Positions 27,117-37,618 are shown, counted from the stretch's first letter. The stretch is DNA of 64,000 bases from Neotamlana sedimentorum (GCF_000943565.1 NZ_JTDW01000004.1:467030-531029), one strand, 5' to 3'. Program-made: numbers and translations. Notes: generated by a model not told the origin, from the letters alone.

Positions 27117-28517
27117 TTATTGTTTATCTGCTATCTCAAATCCTTCTGCTTCTTTTGTACTGTAATCAACCTCATTATCTTCTGCGCCATGAGTTAATTT
27201 CTTTAATTTCTTTAAAAATAAAAATACCAAAAGCGCAAAACCAATACAAAAAATAGCTATTCCTGTAAATACTTTAAACTCGCCGAAAACCGAAGAGGAT
27301 TCTCCTAATAAACCTGCTGCTTTATTTCCTAAACCTGTTGTCGCAAAATAAATACCCATCATAATAGAAGCATATTTTGCTGGAGCTAATTTTGTAACAA
27401 ATGAAAGTGAAACTGGAGATAAACACAACTCACCAATTGTATGAAATAAATAAGCTAATACTAGCCAAATCATCATAGAACTTCCAGTTGTATCATATTC
27501 GTTTGCTGCTGCCGACATAAATAAGAAACCTACACCTGTAATACCCAAACCAACAATCATTTTAAAAAGCGAAGAAGCCTCTGTTCCTTTTAATTGTCTC
27601 TTAGACCAAAATCCTGCAATAGCAACACCTAGTGTTATAATAAAGAAAGAGTTTAAAGATTGAAACCAAGTTGCTGGAACTTCCCAACCTAATAACATTC
27701 TATTAGTCTTTTCTTTCGCATATATATTCATTAAACCTCCTGCTTGCTCAAATGCAGCAAAGAAAGCTATGATTAAAAGGAAAGAGATTAAAAGTACCAC
27801 TACTCTATCTTTTTCAATTTTTGTTAATGGTCTTTTATAATCTTCTTGATCTTGTACACTTTCAGACTTACCTAAATAATTACCTACGTGAACTAAGTAT
27901 TTTTGTCCTGCTAAAAATTGGATTAATCCTAAAACCATTAAAATTCCTGCTAAACCAAAGCCATAATGCCAACCATGAACCTCGCCTACATAGCCTACAA
28001 CTAAGCCTGATAAAAAAGCGCCTACATTAATGCCTATATAAAATATTGTAAATCCTTTATCTCTTCTTACATCGCCTTTTTTGTAAAGCCCTCCTACCAT
28101 TGTAGATATATTAGGTTTTAAACACCCAACTCCTAAAATAATAAAACCAAGACCTGTATAAAACGCCCACATAGCTTCTATAGCTAAAACACTATGACCT
28201 ATAACTAGCAGTACGGCGCCTACAATTACCGATTTTTTTTGACCTAAATATCTGTCGGCTAAAAATCCTCCAGGAATAGACATTATATAAACCAATGCAG
28301 TATACCAACCATATAGCGCTAAAGCTTCACCTTGCGACCAACCAACACCCGGATTTTTCCCTGTAGTTTCTGATGTTAAGTATAACACCAATAAAGCACG
28401 CATACCGTAATAAGAGAAACGCTCCCACATTTCGGTAAAAAACAAAACATAAAGCCCTTTTGGGTGCCCCCATAATTCTTCTTCATGAGGCCTTTTAATG
28501 GTTGTTGAATTCGTCAT
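27117..28517 (-). CDS. POT-family proton:oligopeptide symporter (first copy)
   Basis: 466 residues with about 12 membrane helices. It carries the same family marks as its neighbour: TEMWERFSYYGMR, FYIGINVGAF and LFHTIGELCLSPVSLSFV. It lies 27 bp after the dipeptidyl peptidase gene. The pair probably arose by tandem duplication with later change in the middle region; different peptide preference is inferred, not shown. Confidence 0.93.
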   Translation of the reverse strand: MTNSTTIKRPHEEELWGHPKGLYVLFFTEMWERFSYYGMRALLVLYLTSETTGKNPGVGWSQGEALALYGWYTALVYIMSIPGGFLADRYLGQKKSVIVGAVLLVIGHSVLAIEAMWAFYTGLGFIILGVGCLKPNISTMVGGLYKKGDVRRDKGFTIFYIGINVGAFLSGLVVGYVGEVHGWHYGFGLAGILMVLGLIQFLAGQKYLVHVGNYLGKSESVQDQEDYKRPLTKIEKDRVVVLLISFLLIIAFFAAFEQAGGLMNIYAKEKTNRMLLGWEVPATWFQSLNSFFIITLGVAIAGFWSKRQLKGTEASSLFKMIVGLGITGVGFLFMSAAANEYDTTGSSMMIWLVLAYLFHTIGELCLSPVSLSFVTKLAPAKYASIMMGIYFATTGLGNKAAGLLGESSSVFGEFKVFTGIAIFCIGFALLVFLFLKKLKKLTHGAEDNEVDYSTKEAEGFEIADKQ

Positions 28518-28544
28518 AAATATATTTTGATAGTTAGTTAATTT

Positions 28545-30782
28545 TTATCTTTTAATATTCGATTTGGTTTTTATTTCTTCTGGTTTTTCGTCTTTTATTT
28601 TATCACCTAAATTTTCATCAATAAAACTGGTCATTTTATTATATAAATGAAGTCTAGTATTCCCACCATAAATACCATGGTTTTTATCTGGATACATGGC
28701 CCAATCGAATTGTTTATTCGCTTGAATTAAAGCTTCAGTTAATCGCATAGCGTTTTGAGCATGCACATTATCATCGGCAGTTCCATGGACTAAAAGAAAA
28801 TCGCCTTTTAACTTATCTACGTGATTTATTGGCGAATTTTCGTCGTAACCAGATGGGTTTTCCTGTGGGGTGGTCATATAACGTTCTGTGTATATAGTAT
28901 CGTAAAAACGCCAGCTAGTTACTGGTGCAACAGCAATAGCCATTTTAAAGACATCGTTTCCTTTAAATAAGCAATTACTACTCATAAAACCACCAAAACT
29001 CCAGCCCCAAATTCCTATTCTGCTCGCATCAATATATGGTAATTCACCTAGTTGTTTAGCCGCAGCTATTTGGTCTTCAACTTCATATTTTCCAAGTTCA
29101 TTTTGTGTAACCTTTTTAAAATTGGCTCCTTTAAAACCTGTCCCTCTACCATCAACACAAGCAATTATATATCCTTTTTGGGCTAACATTTGGTACCAAT
29201 AATCGTCTGCTCTATTCCAACGGTTTGCCACTTGTTGCGATCCAGGACCAGAATATTGATACATAAAAAGCGGATACTGCTTATTTTCATCAAAATTGGC
29301 AGGTTTTATCATCCACATATTTAAATCATTACCATTTACATGAATGGTACTAAATTCTTTTTCTGAGGTTTTATATTCCGAAAGTTTTTGCGCTAATATA
29401 TCGTTATCTTTTATGCTCTTGATTAAATTTCCTGATGATGCACTATTTAAAGAATACTCTGGCGGTGTGGTTGCGCTAGAAAAAGTATTGATAAAATACG
29501 AGAAATCGGCACTAAACGAAGCATTGTTAGTCCCTTCACTTTTTGTTAATCGCTTTTTGTTTCGTCCGTTAAGCTTAATAGAATATACATCTCTGTTGAT
29601 AGAACCATTTTCTACCGATTGATAAAAAATAACTTTTTCTTTTTCGTCATAACCATAATAATCGGTTACTTCCCAATTTCCTTTTGTAACTTGGTTAATT
29701 AATTTGCCTGTTTTACCGTAGTGATAAATGTGGTTATATCCGTCTTTTTCACTAGTCCAGATAAAACTGTTATCCTTTAAAAAGGTTAAGTTAAACGTTA
29801 CGTCAATATAAGCTTTATCGGTTTCGGCTAAAACTAAGTTCGATGTGTTTTTATCCGTATTAATCATCCATAAATCCAATTCGTTTTGGTGACGATTCAT
29901 GTATTGTGCACTTAAAATATCGGCTTCGTTAGTCCATTTTATTCTGGGAATGTAAAAATCGTTATAAGTTTTATCAACCTCAATGTTGCTCACATTTTTA
30001 TCGTTTAAATTATAAACATGGAGCGACACTTTTGAATTTGCTTCACCAGCTTTAGGGTATTTAAATTCTTGTTGGTCTGGATAAAGCGTTTCACCATAAA
30101 CATCCATTGAAAACTCAGGGACTTCGGTTTCATCAAAACGAATAAAAGCAATTTTGTTACTATCTGCATTCCAATCAAAGGCACGTACAAAGCTAAATTC
30201 TTCTTCGTAAACCCAATCGGTAATACCATTTATAATTTCATTTTTCTTGCCATCGGTTGTTATTTGAAATACTTCGCCTGTTTCTAAATTTTTATAAAAC
30301 AAGTTATTTTCATGTCCATAAGCTAAAAATTTACCGTTTGGAGAAAAGGTTGGTTCTTGTATTTTATAATCGGCAACGGCGTTAAGCGCTTTAGTTTTTA
30401 CATTATAAACGTAATAATTACCTAATGATGAACGACGGTATATAGACTCTTCGTTTGTTGCTAACAATACCATAGATTCATCTTTACTAAAGGTATAATC
30501 AGAAAAATATTGAATCGCATCTAAATTAGCCGAACTTACTAAAGTTTTAACCTTTTTAAGCGTTTTATAATCGTAAATATCGATTGAAGTACTACGCGTT
30601 GCCCTGTCAAAATCTAAAACCGAATATTGCTGTCCGTTCGACATGGAATGTAACGCATCCATATATTCTGTAGCAAAGGTTCTGTTTTTCCAAATGTCTT
30701 CAAGAGTAATTTCTTTGATTTGCGCAATTGTAATTGAAGATATAAAAACGCAAATCCAAAAAGATAATTTTAGGTGTTTCAT
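28545..30782 (-). CDS. S9B dipeptidyl peptidase IV
   Basis: 745 residues. Cuts dipeptides, usually X-Pro or X-Ala, from peptide N-termini in the periplasm. Signal peptide at the start (cleavage near SSITIAQ). An eight-bladed propeller (about 40-490) with the VYEEEFS glutamate motif that binds the substrate N-terminus is followed by the hydrolase domain with Ser595 in GWSFGG, Asp670 in GTADDN and His702 in KNHG, a complete triad. The dipeptides it makes match the substrates of the two POT carriers coded downstream, so the three genes form a peptide-use operon. Confidence 0.95.
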   Translation of the reverse strand: MKHLKLSFWICVFISSITIAQIKEITLEDIWKNRTFATEYMDALHSMSNGQQYSVLDFDRATRSTSIDIYDYKTLKKVKTLVSSANLDAIQYFSDYTFSKDESMVLLATNEESIYRRSSLGNYYVYNVKTKALNAVADYKIQEPTFSPNGKFLAYGHENNLFYKNLETGEVFQITTDGKKNEIINGITDWVYEEEFSFVRAFDWNADSNKIAFIRFDETEVPEFSMDVYGETLYPDQQEFKYPKAGEANSKVSLHVYNLNDKNVSNIEVDKTYNDFYIPRIKWTNEADILSAQYMNRHQNELDLWMINTDKNTSNLVLAETDKAYIDVTFNLTFLKDNSFIWTSEKDGYNHIYHYGKTGKLINQVTKGNWEVTDYYGYDEKEKVIFYQSVENGSINRDVYSIKLNGRNKKRLTKSEGTNNASFSADFSYFINTFSSATTPPEYSLNSASSGNLIKSIKDNDILAQKLSEYKTSEKEFSTIHVNGNDLNMWMIKPANFDENKQYPLFMYQYSGPGSQQVANRWNRADDYWYQMLAQKGYIIACVDGRGTGFKGANFKKVTQNELGKYEVEDQIAAAKQLGELPYIDASRIGIWGWSFGGFMSSNCLFKGNDVFKMAIAVAPVTSWRFYDTIYTERYMTTPQENPSGYDENSPINHVDKLKGDFLLVHGTADDNVHAQNAMRLTEALIQANKQFDWAMYPDKNHGIYGGNTRLHLYNKMTSFIDENLGDKIKDEKPEEIKTKSNIKR

Positions 30783-30907
30783 TAAAAATGATGTTTAATT
30801 TTCAAAATGAGCCCAAGTTTACTAAAAATTCTGCAAAAAACAGATAACATTAACACTTTAATAAGAGGCTTCTATAAATTAAATAATTAAAACTAAATGA
30901 AGAATAC

Positions 30908-30915
30908 TATCTTTG
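30908..30915 (+). promoter_or_regulatory. -7 box of the mevalonate gene pair
   Basis: TATCTTTG is an exact TAnnTTTG box. Transcription would start about 12 nt before the HMG-CoA reductase ATG. No clear -33 TTG. Confidence 0.6.
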
Positions 30916-30934
30916 TGCTGCAACTTAATACCTT

Positions 30935-32254
30935 ATGAGTAAATCTATTTCTGGTTTTTCGAAACTATCAAAATCAAAAAAAATTGATTGGATTGTTAAC
31001 ACCTATTTTTCTAATACAGATGATGCCAAACGCATTTTAAAACAATATTGGAATAACGACGAAAAGCTGCAACAACTGCACGACGAGTTTATTGAAAACA
31101 CCATTACTAATTATTATTTACCGCTGGGTGTGGCACCAAACTTTTTAATTAACAATAAATTATATACAATTCCAATGGCAATCGAGGAAAGCTCGGTTGT
31201 TGCTGCTGCAAGTAAAGCTGCAAAATTTTGGATGGATCGAGGTGGTTTTAAAACTAAAGTGATTTCTACTACCAAAATTGGACATGTGCATTTTTTGTTT
31301 CGTGGTAATTTCGATAAGTTAAAAACGTTTTTCGATAGCATAAAACCAAAATTTTATTCCGAAGCCAAAAGCATCACCCAAAATATGGAAAAGCGCGGTG
31401 GTGGCATTTTAGATATTGAATTAAGAAGTAAAACCGAAGAGTTAAACAACTACTACCAGCTACATGCCAAGTTTGAAACACTCGACGCTATGGGTGCTAA
31501 CTTTATAAACTCTTGTTTAGAACAGTTTGCCAAAACTTTAAAAACTGAAGCCCTAAATTACGAAGGGTTTACCCAAGATGAAAAACAAATTGAAGTGGTA
31601 ATGAGTATACTCTCGAATTATGTTCCTGATTGTTTAGTGCGCGCCGAAGTAAGTTGTAAGGTTGATGAATTAACCCAAAAAAACATAGATGGTAAAGCTT
31701 TTGCTGAAAAATTTGTGCAAGCCGTAAAAATAGCAGAAATTGAAACCTATCGTGCCGTTACTCACAATAAAGGCATTATGAATGGTATTGACGCTGTAGT
31801 TTTAGCTACTGGTAACGATTTTAGAGCCATTGAAGCTGGTGTTCACGCTTACGCTACTAAAAGTGGTGCATATAGCAGTTTATCGCATGCTAAAATTGAA
31901 AATGGTGTATTTTCTTTTTGGATGGAAATTCCGCTTGCTTTAGGAACTGTTGGTGGGTTAACAGGTTTACACCCATTAGTAAAGTTAGCTTTAGAGATGC
32001 TTCATCATCCTTCTGCAAAAGAATTAATGCAAATTGTGGCTGTTGCAGGATTAGCTCAAAATTTTGCTGCGCTACGTTCCCTTACAACAACAGGTATTCA
32101 ACAAGGCCATATGAAAATGCATTTGATGAATATTTTAAATCAATTTGAAGCTACAGAAACCGAAAAAAACATACTCAGCAAGCAATTTGAAAACCAAACA
32201 TTAACGCACAGCGCTGTTGTTTCGGCCATTGAAAACTTACGTTCTAACAACTAA
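30935..32254 (+). CDS. mvaA: Hydroxymethylglutaryl-CoA reductase, class II
   Basis: 439 residues, the size of class II (bacterial) HMG-CoA reductases. It makes mevalonate from HMG-CoA in isoprenoid synthesis. Seen: the GFSKLSKSKK start, the ENTITNYYLPLGVAPNF block, AIEESSVVAAASKAA, DAMGANFINSCLE, the HNKGIMNGIDAVVLATGND segment with catalytic Lys and Asp, and the C-terminal His in QGHMKMHL. The GHMP kinase gene starts 2 bp after the stop, so the two are coupled. Direction of use (NADPH-driven synthesis) is inferred from the phylum's mevalonate pathway. Confidence 0.95.
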   Translation: MSKSISGFSKLSKSKKIDWIVNTYFSNTDDAKRILKQYWNNDEKLQQLHDEFIENTITNYYLPLGVAPNFLINNKLYTIPMAIEESSVVAAASKAAKFWMDRGGFKTKVISTTKIGHVHFLFRGNFDKLKTFFDSIKPKFYSEAKSITQNMEKRGGGILDIELRSKTEELNNYYQLHAKFETLDAMGANFINSCLEQFAKTLKTEALNYEGFTQDEKQIEVVMSILSNYVPDCLVRAEVSCKVDELTQKNIDGKAFAEKFVQAVKIAEIETYRAVTHNKGIMNGIDAVVLATGNDFRAIEAGVHAYATKSGAYSSLSHAKIENGVFSFWMEIPLALGTVGGLTGLHPLVKLALEMLHHPSAKELMQIVAVAGLAQNFAALRSLTTTGIQQGHMKMHLMNILNQFEATETEKNILSKQFENQTLTHSAVVSAIENLRSNN

Positions 32255-32256
32255 TT

Positions 32257-33162
32257 ATGCAAGAGTTTTATAGCAACGGTAAATTACTTTTAACAGGCGA
32301 ATATGTGGTTTTAGATGGAGTTACTGCTTTAGCCGTACCTACAAAATACGGGCAATCGCTTACAGTTGAAAATATTGAAGAGCAAAAGTTAATTTGGGAA
32401 AGTTATAATCACAAAAACGAATTATGGTTTAATGTTGAGTTCGACCTGCTTCAACCATCTACAGAATGGCATGCTACCAACGATATTTCTAAAAGACTAA
32501 TTCAAATTTTAAATGCTGTGAAGCAGTTAAATCCTGAATTTCTTAACAATAAACACGGTTTTAAAGTGGAGACACATCTCGATTTTCCAAATAATTGGGG
32601 GCTTGGAACATCGTCAACCTTAATAAACAATATCGCTCAATGGGCTAAAATTGATCCGTTTAAACTTTTAGAACTTACATTTGGAGGGAGCGGGTACGAT
32701 ATTGCTTGTGCAAAACATAATACAGCAATTACCTTTACCTTAAAGGATAAGAAGTCAATAATAAAGCCAATTATTTTTAATCCCGATTTTAAGTCATTCC
32801 TTTATTTTGTTCATTTAAACCAAAAACAAAATAGTCGCGATGGTATAAAGCACTACCGCAAGGAGAAGAAAAATTCTATATTTGAAATTGATTTTATTAA
32901 TAATGTTACCCAAAAAATTATAGCTTGTAACAACTTTGACGACTTTGTAGAATTAATTGAACTTCATGAAACGTTTATTGCAAAAATCACGAACCAAGTG
33001 CCGGTAAAAAATAAACTCTTTAGTGATTTTAATGGAGCAATAAAAAGTCTTGGGGCTTGGGGTGGCGATTTTGTTTTAGTGGCTTCTAGAGACAATCCTA
33101 CTGATTATTTCGACCAAAATAACTACTCGACAGTTTTAAGCTACAAAGATATCGTTCTTTAG
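32257..33162 (+). CDS. GYDIA-family GHMP kinase
   Basis: 301 residues of the GHMP kinase superfamily. N-terminal strand FYSNGKLLLTGEYVVLDG, the ATP-binding GLGTSSTL motif (about residue 114) and the GGSGYDIACA motif that names this Bacteroidota family. The superfamily includes mevalonate and phosphomevalonate kinases; coupling to HMG-CoA reductase 2 bp upstream supports a mevalonate-pathway kinase. The exact substrate is not settled by sequence. A strong terminator follows. Confidence 0.9.
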   Translation: MQEFYSNGKLLLTGEYVVLDGVTALAVPTKYGQSLTVENIEEQKLIWESYNHKNELWFNVEFDLLQPSTEWHATNDISKRLIQILNAVKQLNPEFLNNKHGFKVETHLDFPNNWGLGTSSTLINNIAQWAKIDPFKLLELTFGGSGYDIACAKHNTAITFTLKDKKSIIKPIIFNPDFKSFLYFVHLNQKQNSRDGIKHYRKEKKNSIFEIDFINNVTQKIIACNNFDDFVELIELHETFIAKITNQVPVKNKLFSDFNGAIKSLGAWGGDFVLVASRDNPTDYFDQNNYSTVLSYKDIVL

Positions 33163-33262
33163 GTCAATTTTCGTCATTAGATTACTTACCTTTAGCGCCT
33201 CAAAACAAGCGCTCGTCGAAATTTCCTAATTTACAAGTAAGATTTTACAATTTAAACTCAAA

Positions 33263-33296
33263 AAACTAAATATCCTTACGGATATTTAGTTTTTTG
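33263..33296. terminator. Bidirectional terminator between convergent genes
   Basis: A perfect 13-bp stem AAACTAAATATCC/GGATATTTAGTTT (33263-33275 with 33280-33292), a 4-nt loop, T run on the plus strand and A run on the left. It serves the GHMP kinase gene and the M16 peptidase gene. Confidence 0.93.
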
Positions 33297-33304
33297 AAAA
33301 ATTA

Positions 33305-36115
33305 TTATTGTTTAGTTTTTTCAGGCATCAAAATAAATTCTGCATAATTCTCTGAATTGAAATATTTTTTTGCTGTTTTTTTAAACAGATCAGAATCTAT
33401 GCTATCAATCTCTTCTTCGTGATGTAAAACATCTTCTAAATTTAAATTATACTCATAAATTGTTTTTAGTTTAGAACTCCAGAAATTATTATTTTCTAAA
33501 AACTGTTCGTAGTTAGTTAGTTCTGCTTGTTTTATTTTATTTATATAATTTAAAGATGCTCCATTAGTTTTTATGTCTTCTATTTCTTCTAAAGTCTTAG
33601 CAATTAATTTTTCAACATTTTCTGGATCACAAGTAAAACGAATAGCAATTCTATACCATTGATACGGTTTATTTGAAGCAAAAGAGGAAACTCGAACTCC
33701 ATAAACTCCAGACATTTTTTCTCTTAATTCCTCTGTTAATTTAATTTTTAACAACTTAGCTAATAAACTCAAATTCTCCTTTTCCTCTAAAGAGAAATCA
33801 ATATTACCTGTAAATCTCAAATCTACAGTACTTTTATCACTTATTCCCTTGTAAAACACCTTTCTCCCTACTCCCGTTGCGTATCGTAACCCTGTATCTT
33901 TTGATTTACTTTCAACGTTTATATTAGCTGGTAAACTACCAATGTATTGTTCCACTAAAGGTTTAAGATGTTCAAGTTTAAAACTACCTACAAATATAAA
34001 TGTAAAGCCATTTGCGTTTGAAAAACGACTTTTATAAAAATTGAATGCTTCATCTAATTGTAATTCACCTTCAATTTGATCAACCGTTAAAGGCATTGCA
34101 CGTAAATGACTATTGGTAATATGTTTTGCAATTCCTTTTTCAAAATAAGCCCCGGGACTATCATCTTGATTTTTATAAACCGATTTTAAACTCTCCTTAA
34201 AGGCGCCAAACACATTTTCATCTTTATTAGGATTTGTAAAATACAAATGAACAAGCTGCATCATGTACTCTAAGTCCTTTGAAGAACTTGAACCAGAAAA
34301 TAAATCGTCGTAATAATTAATTCTAGGAGATACTTTTACTGTTTTCCCCATGCTTAATTTTTCTAAATTAATGTTAGAAATGCCATTAACCCCACTCTTA
34401 CTAATAATATTACCAGCATTTCGAGCTGAAACATAAATAGAATCTGGCGCTGTTGAGCTCCCTCCAGATCGGAAACCACTCATTGAAATTAAATCGTTTT
34501 GAAATGTTGTTGGTTTTACAATTATAGTAATTCCATTTGCCAATTTCCAAGTCGTTACGTCTACCTCTTTATTGTAATCGGTAGCAACAATACGTCCTTG
34601 ATTTGGTGGTGTTTCTAATAATTTTACATTAGATAATTTATCAACATAAGGCTCTAATTCTAATTTTTTCACTTTATCAATTAAAGCAATAACTTGTTCG
34701 TTTTTTGGTGTATTAACACCTTCTTTTTGTACAGTATTTACCACAATTGCCATATTATCATCTCTCACCCATTTTTCACTTATAGCATTTACATCTGCTA
34801 CGGTAATACTTGGTAATATGTCTTTGTAAAAGTTATAGCTAAAGTTATCGCTAGGTATTGGTGTTTTACTAGTAAAATTATCTATATACTGCTCAACGTA
34901 ATATTTATTCGAGAGCTTACCGTCTTCTTTTCTTCGAATATCAGCATTGTTTAAAAAGAGCTTTTTGTAACGCTTAAGTTCTGATTCTGTAAAGCCATAT
35001 CGTTTGGCACGTTCACTTTCTATTAACAGCCCTTCTATACCATTTAAAAGTTGATTTTCTTTTAAAGAAGCTCCTAAAAAATAACTATCTGTAGTTGCTA
35101 AAAAATTTCCAATACCGGCTTTAGCAGATAAAAACGGGGCATTAGGTTGCACTTCTATTTCAGATAGTCTTTGACGTAACATTCCTGAATATAAACGCTG
35201 TAAAACAACTTGTTTTAAGTCGTTTAACGTGTTTACCTCATCTTCAAGTCTCTTAACATAAATAGACACTTTTGAACCTGTAGCTTCTTTATCTGATTGT
35301 ACAGTTACTGCTGGCTTATCATTATTTGGTATGTTGTAATATAATCTCTCTCTTGGCTTTTTAGTTGATTTAATACCACTAAATGTAGTTTTTATTTGCT
35401 GTTCAATTTGTTCTAAATTAAAATCACCAACAAAAACTAAAGCCATTAAATCTGGTCTGTACCAATCGTTGTAAAAACGCTTAAGCGCACTATATTTAGC
35501 ATTTAAAATGACGTCGAGTGTCCCAATTGGAGCGCGCTCTGCATACCTTGAATTATTTGTTAATACAGGTATAGATTGGTAATACATTCTAGAACCTACA
35601 CCGTTTCGTGCTCTAAGTTCTTCGGCAACAACACCTCGCTCTTTATCTATTTCTTCATGATCGAAAGTTATACCGTCTGCCCAATCTCTTAAAACTTGTA
35701 AACTTGTTTTTAGGGTTTCGTTATCTGTTGGAACAGATAGCTTATAAACCGTTTCATCAAAACTTGTATGTGCATTTAAGTCGGCACCAAACTCGACACC
35801 AATACTTTGTAAATAATTTATAAGTTCATTTTTTGGAAAATGTTTTGTACCATTAAAAGCCATATGCTCTATAAAATGAGCTAACCCTAGCTGGTCTTGA
35901 TCTTCAAGTATTGAACCTGCTTTTAAAACCAAACGTAGTTCTGCCTTATTTTTAGGTTTTGCATTTCGCTTTATGTAATAAGTTAAACCGTTTTTTAGCT
36001 TTCCTATTTTAATAGAAGGATCGTTTGGAATATTATTTTGTAAATTATTTTGAGCCGAAATATTAAAGCTTTTAAAGCTGAAAATGATGGCTAAAATGAC
36101 TACTATTTTTTTCAT
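33305..36115 (-). CDS. M16 zinc peptidase, two-module form
   Basis: 936 residues. Signal peptide at the start (NISAQ, about residue 22), so periplasmic or envelope. The inverted zinc motif HXXEH is intact: His80, Glu83, His84 in HFIEHMAFNG. It contains the usual pair of M16 modules: the first catalytic (about 35-480), the second lacking the motif (about 510-936). Such enzymes cut peptides held in a closed chamber. It is downstream of susD in the same direction, with a hairpin between, so its product may process peptides imported by the SusCD pair. No partner M16 gene is nearby. Confidence 0.92.
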   Translation of the reverse strand: MKKIVVILAIIFSFKSFNISAQNNLQNNIPNDPSIKIGKLKNGLTYYIKRNAKPKNKAELRLVLKAGSILEDQDQLGLAHFIEHMAFNGTKHFPKNELINYLQSIGVEFGADLNAHTSFDETVYKLSVPTDNETLKTSLQVLRDWADGITFDHEEIDKERGVVAEELRARNGVGSRMYYQSIPVLTNNSRYAERAPIGTLDVILNAKYSALKRFYNDWYRPDLMALVFVGDFNLEQIEQQIKTTFSGIKSTKKPRERLYYNIPNNDKPAVTVQSDKEATGSKVSIYVKRLEDEVNTLNDLKQVVLQRLYSGMLRQRLSEIEVQPNAPFLSAKAGIGNFLATTDSYFLGASLKENQLLNGIEGLLIESERAKRYGFTESELKRYKKLFLNNADIRRKEDGKLSNKYYVEQYIDNFTSKTPIPSDNFSYNFYKDILPSITVADVNAISEKWVRDDNMAIVVNTVQKEGVNTPKNEQVIALIDKVKKLELEPYVDKLSNVKLLETPPNQGRIVATDYNKEVDVTTWKLANGITIIVKPTTFQNDLISMSGFRSGGSSTAPDSIYVSARNAGNIISKSGVNGISNINLEKLSMGKTVKVSPRINYYDDLFSGSSSSKDLEYMMQLVHLYFTNPNKDENVFGAFKESLKSVYKNQDDSPGAYFEKGIAKHITNSHLRAMPLTVDQIEGELQLDEAFNFYKSRFSNANGFTFIFVGSFKLEHLKPLVEQYIGSLPANINVESKSKDTGLRYATGVGRKVFYKGISDKSTVDLRFTGNIDFSLEEKENLSLLAKLLKIKLTEELREKMSGVYGVRVSSFASNKPYQWYRIAIRFTCDPENVEKLIAKTLEEIEDIKTNGASLNYINKIKQAELTNYEQFLENNNFWSSKLKTIYEYNLNLEDVLHHEEEIDSIDSDLFKKTAKKYFNSENYAEFILMPEKTKQ

Positions 36116-36198
36116 TATAATTAAGTCTTAATTGTATTAAATATTAAAATTTATGATACTTGGGAGTCCCTTTGAATAAGTTGAAAACGCAAAGAATA

Positions 36199-36230
36199 GG
36201 GCTTTAGAATTCTTTAATAGTCTAAAGCCC
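36199..36230 (-). terminator. Hairpin between susD and the M16 gene
   Basis: A perfect 10-bp stem GGGCTTTAGA/TCTAAAGCCC with a 12-nt loop. The T run on the minus strand is weak (TATTCTTT), so it may terminate only part of the transcripts and set a lower level for the M16 gene. Confidence 0.6.
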
Positions 36231-36266
36231 CTTTAAATAATAACTAAATCAAATTATTTAACTCTT

Positions 36267-37607
36267 TTAAAAGTCTAAATACCCTGGATTTTGTGGTCCG
36301 AATTCTAGGTTAGTTTGTAATTCGGCTAAAGGAATTGGTAATATATATTGGTCTGAACTGGTTACAGCATCTTTTAATGTTTCAATTTTCCCATGACGAA
36401 TTGCTGCAAACCAAACCGCTCCAGATTCGAAACAAAGTTCTTTTACATACTCATCGAAAATTAAATCTAACAATTCTTGCTGATTGGTATATGCTAGTTC
36501 TGGCGCAGAACCTCCATAAGCTCTATTTCGTAATACATTTAAAGTATTTTCAGCATCATCTAACAAATTTAAACGTGCTTGACATTCTGCTTTTATTAAA
36601 TACACCTCCGCCAAACGCAAATAGTTTGTAGGACCTCCAGAAATTTCGGTTGTAAATATTTTTTTCAGCCTCAAGTTACTTGTATCATAACTATTTTCTT
36701 CACGAGGGTCGTTTTCTAAATAACTTTGTAACCAAGTAGATGTTTTTGGTAACGTTTGATAATAGTAAGAAAATTTATTTGATTGTCCTTCACCAACAAC
36801 TCGACAAAAAATAACTTCACTATTTGCTTCACCATTAATAAATATATCTTCAAAATTAGGTTCAAGACTTACATCTCCCGAATTAATTACCTCATCGGCT
36901 AGTGAAATGGCTTCGGTATAATTTTCGTTTCCTCCCATATACAATAATACATTTGCCTTAAAAGATTTAGCAGCTAAACTTGACGCATAATAATTATTGC
37001 TAAAAGTGGTGTTTTTTTGAATACTCATATCCAAATCTGCTAAAATAAAATCGTAACATTCTTGTACTGTTGAACGTTGTTTCTGGCTATTTTCAACTGT
37101 CGATACAACATCTCTTAAAACAATGCCGTAAGAACTAGATAAATCAAAAAATTGCCCAAAGCTTCGCAATGCTATGTAATGTCCAAATGCACGCATAAAA
37201 TAAGATTCACCTAATATTCTATCTTGCTCTGTTTGAGACACTCCTGCATTATTTGTTACAGCTGCAATTGTTGCGTTTGCTGAATTTATGATATAATAAG
37301 GCCATTCGTAAAATGTATTTAAAGTTCCATCTTCCGGACTAATTACATTACTGGCAGCCTGACCAAAAATAAATGTGGCATTTGTAGTGGTTAAAGATCC
37401 ATCTAAAAAAGGAAAACTTAGCTCAAGGTTTTGACCATAAATCCAGTTTAATTGAGTATAAATCCCAATTAATGACGTTTGAGCACTTTTATCGTCGGTT
37501 ACCAACTGGTCTTCGAACAAATAATTTTCTGGTTGCACATCGAGTGCGTCGTCGCAAGAATAGCTTAACACACTTAAAATTATAATTAATATTATTTTAT
37601 TTTTCAT
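36267..37607 (-). CDS. SusD/RagB-type nutrient-binding lipoprotein
   Basis: 446 residues. Lipoprotein signal ending SYSC (Cys18), then CDDALDVQPEN typical of SusD starts. TPR-like helical repeats and the C-terminal block LRLAEVYLIKAECQARLN...LNVLRNRA and GPQNPGYLDF. The protein sits as a lid on its SusC partner, coded 11 bp upstream. It is slightly short for a glycan SusD and closer in size to RagB-like forms; the substrate is not known. Confidence 0.95.
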   Translation of the reverse strand: MKNKIILIIILSVLSYSCDDALDVQPENYLFEDQLVTDDKSAQTSLIGIYTQLNWIYGQNLELSFPFLDGSLTTTNATFIFGQAASNVISPEDGTLNTFYEWPYYIINSANATIAAVTNNAGVSQTEQDRILGESYFMRAFGHYIALRSFGQFFDLSSSYGIVLRDVVSTVENSQKQRSTVQECYDFILADLDMSIQKNTTFSNNYYASSLAAKSFKANVLLYMGGNENYTEAISLADEVINSGDVSLEPNFEDIFINGEANSEVIFCRVVGEGQSNKFSYYYQTLPKTSTWLQSYLENDPREENSYDTSNLRLKKIFTTEISGGPTNYLRLAEVYLIKAECQARLNLLDDAENTLNVLRNRAYGGSAPELAYTNQQELLDLIFDEYVKELCFESGAVWFAAIRHGKIETLKDAVTSSDQYILPIPLAELQTNLEFGPQNPGYLDF

Positions 37608-37618
37608 GTTTTTTTGCT

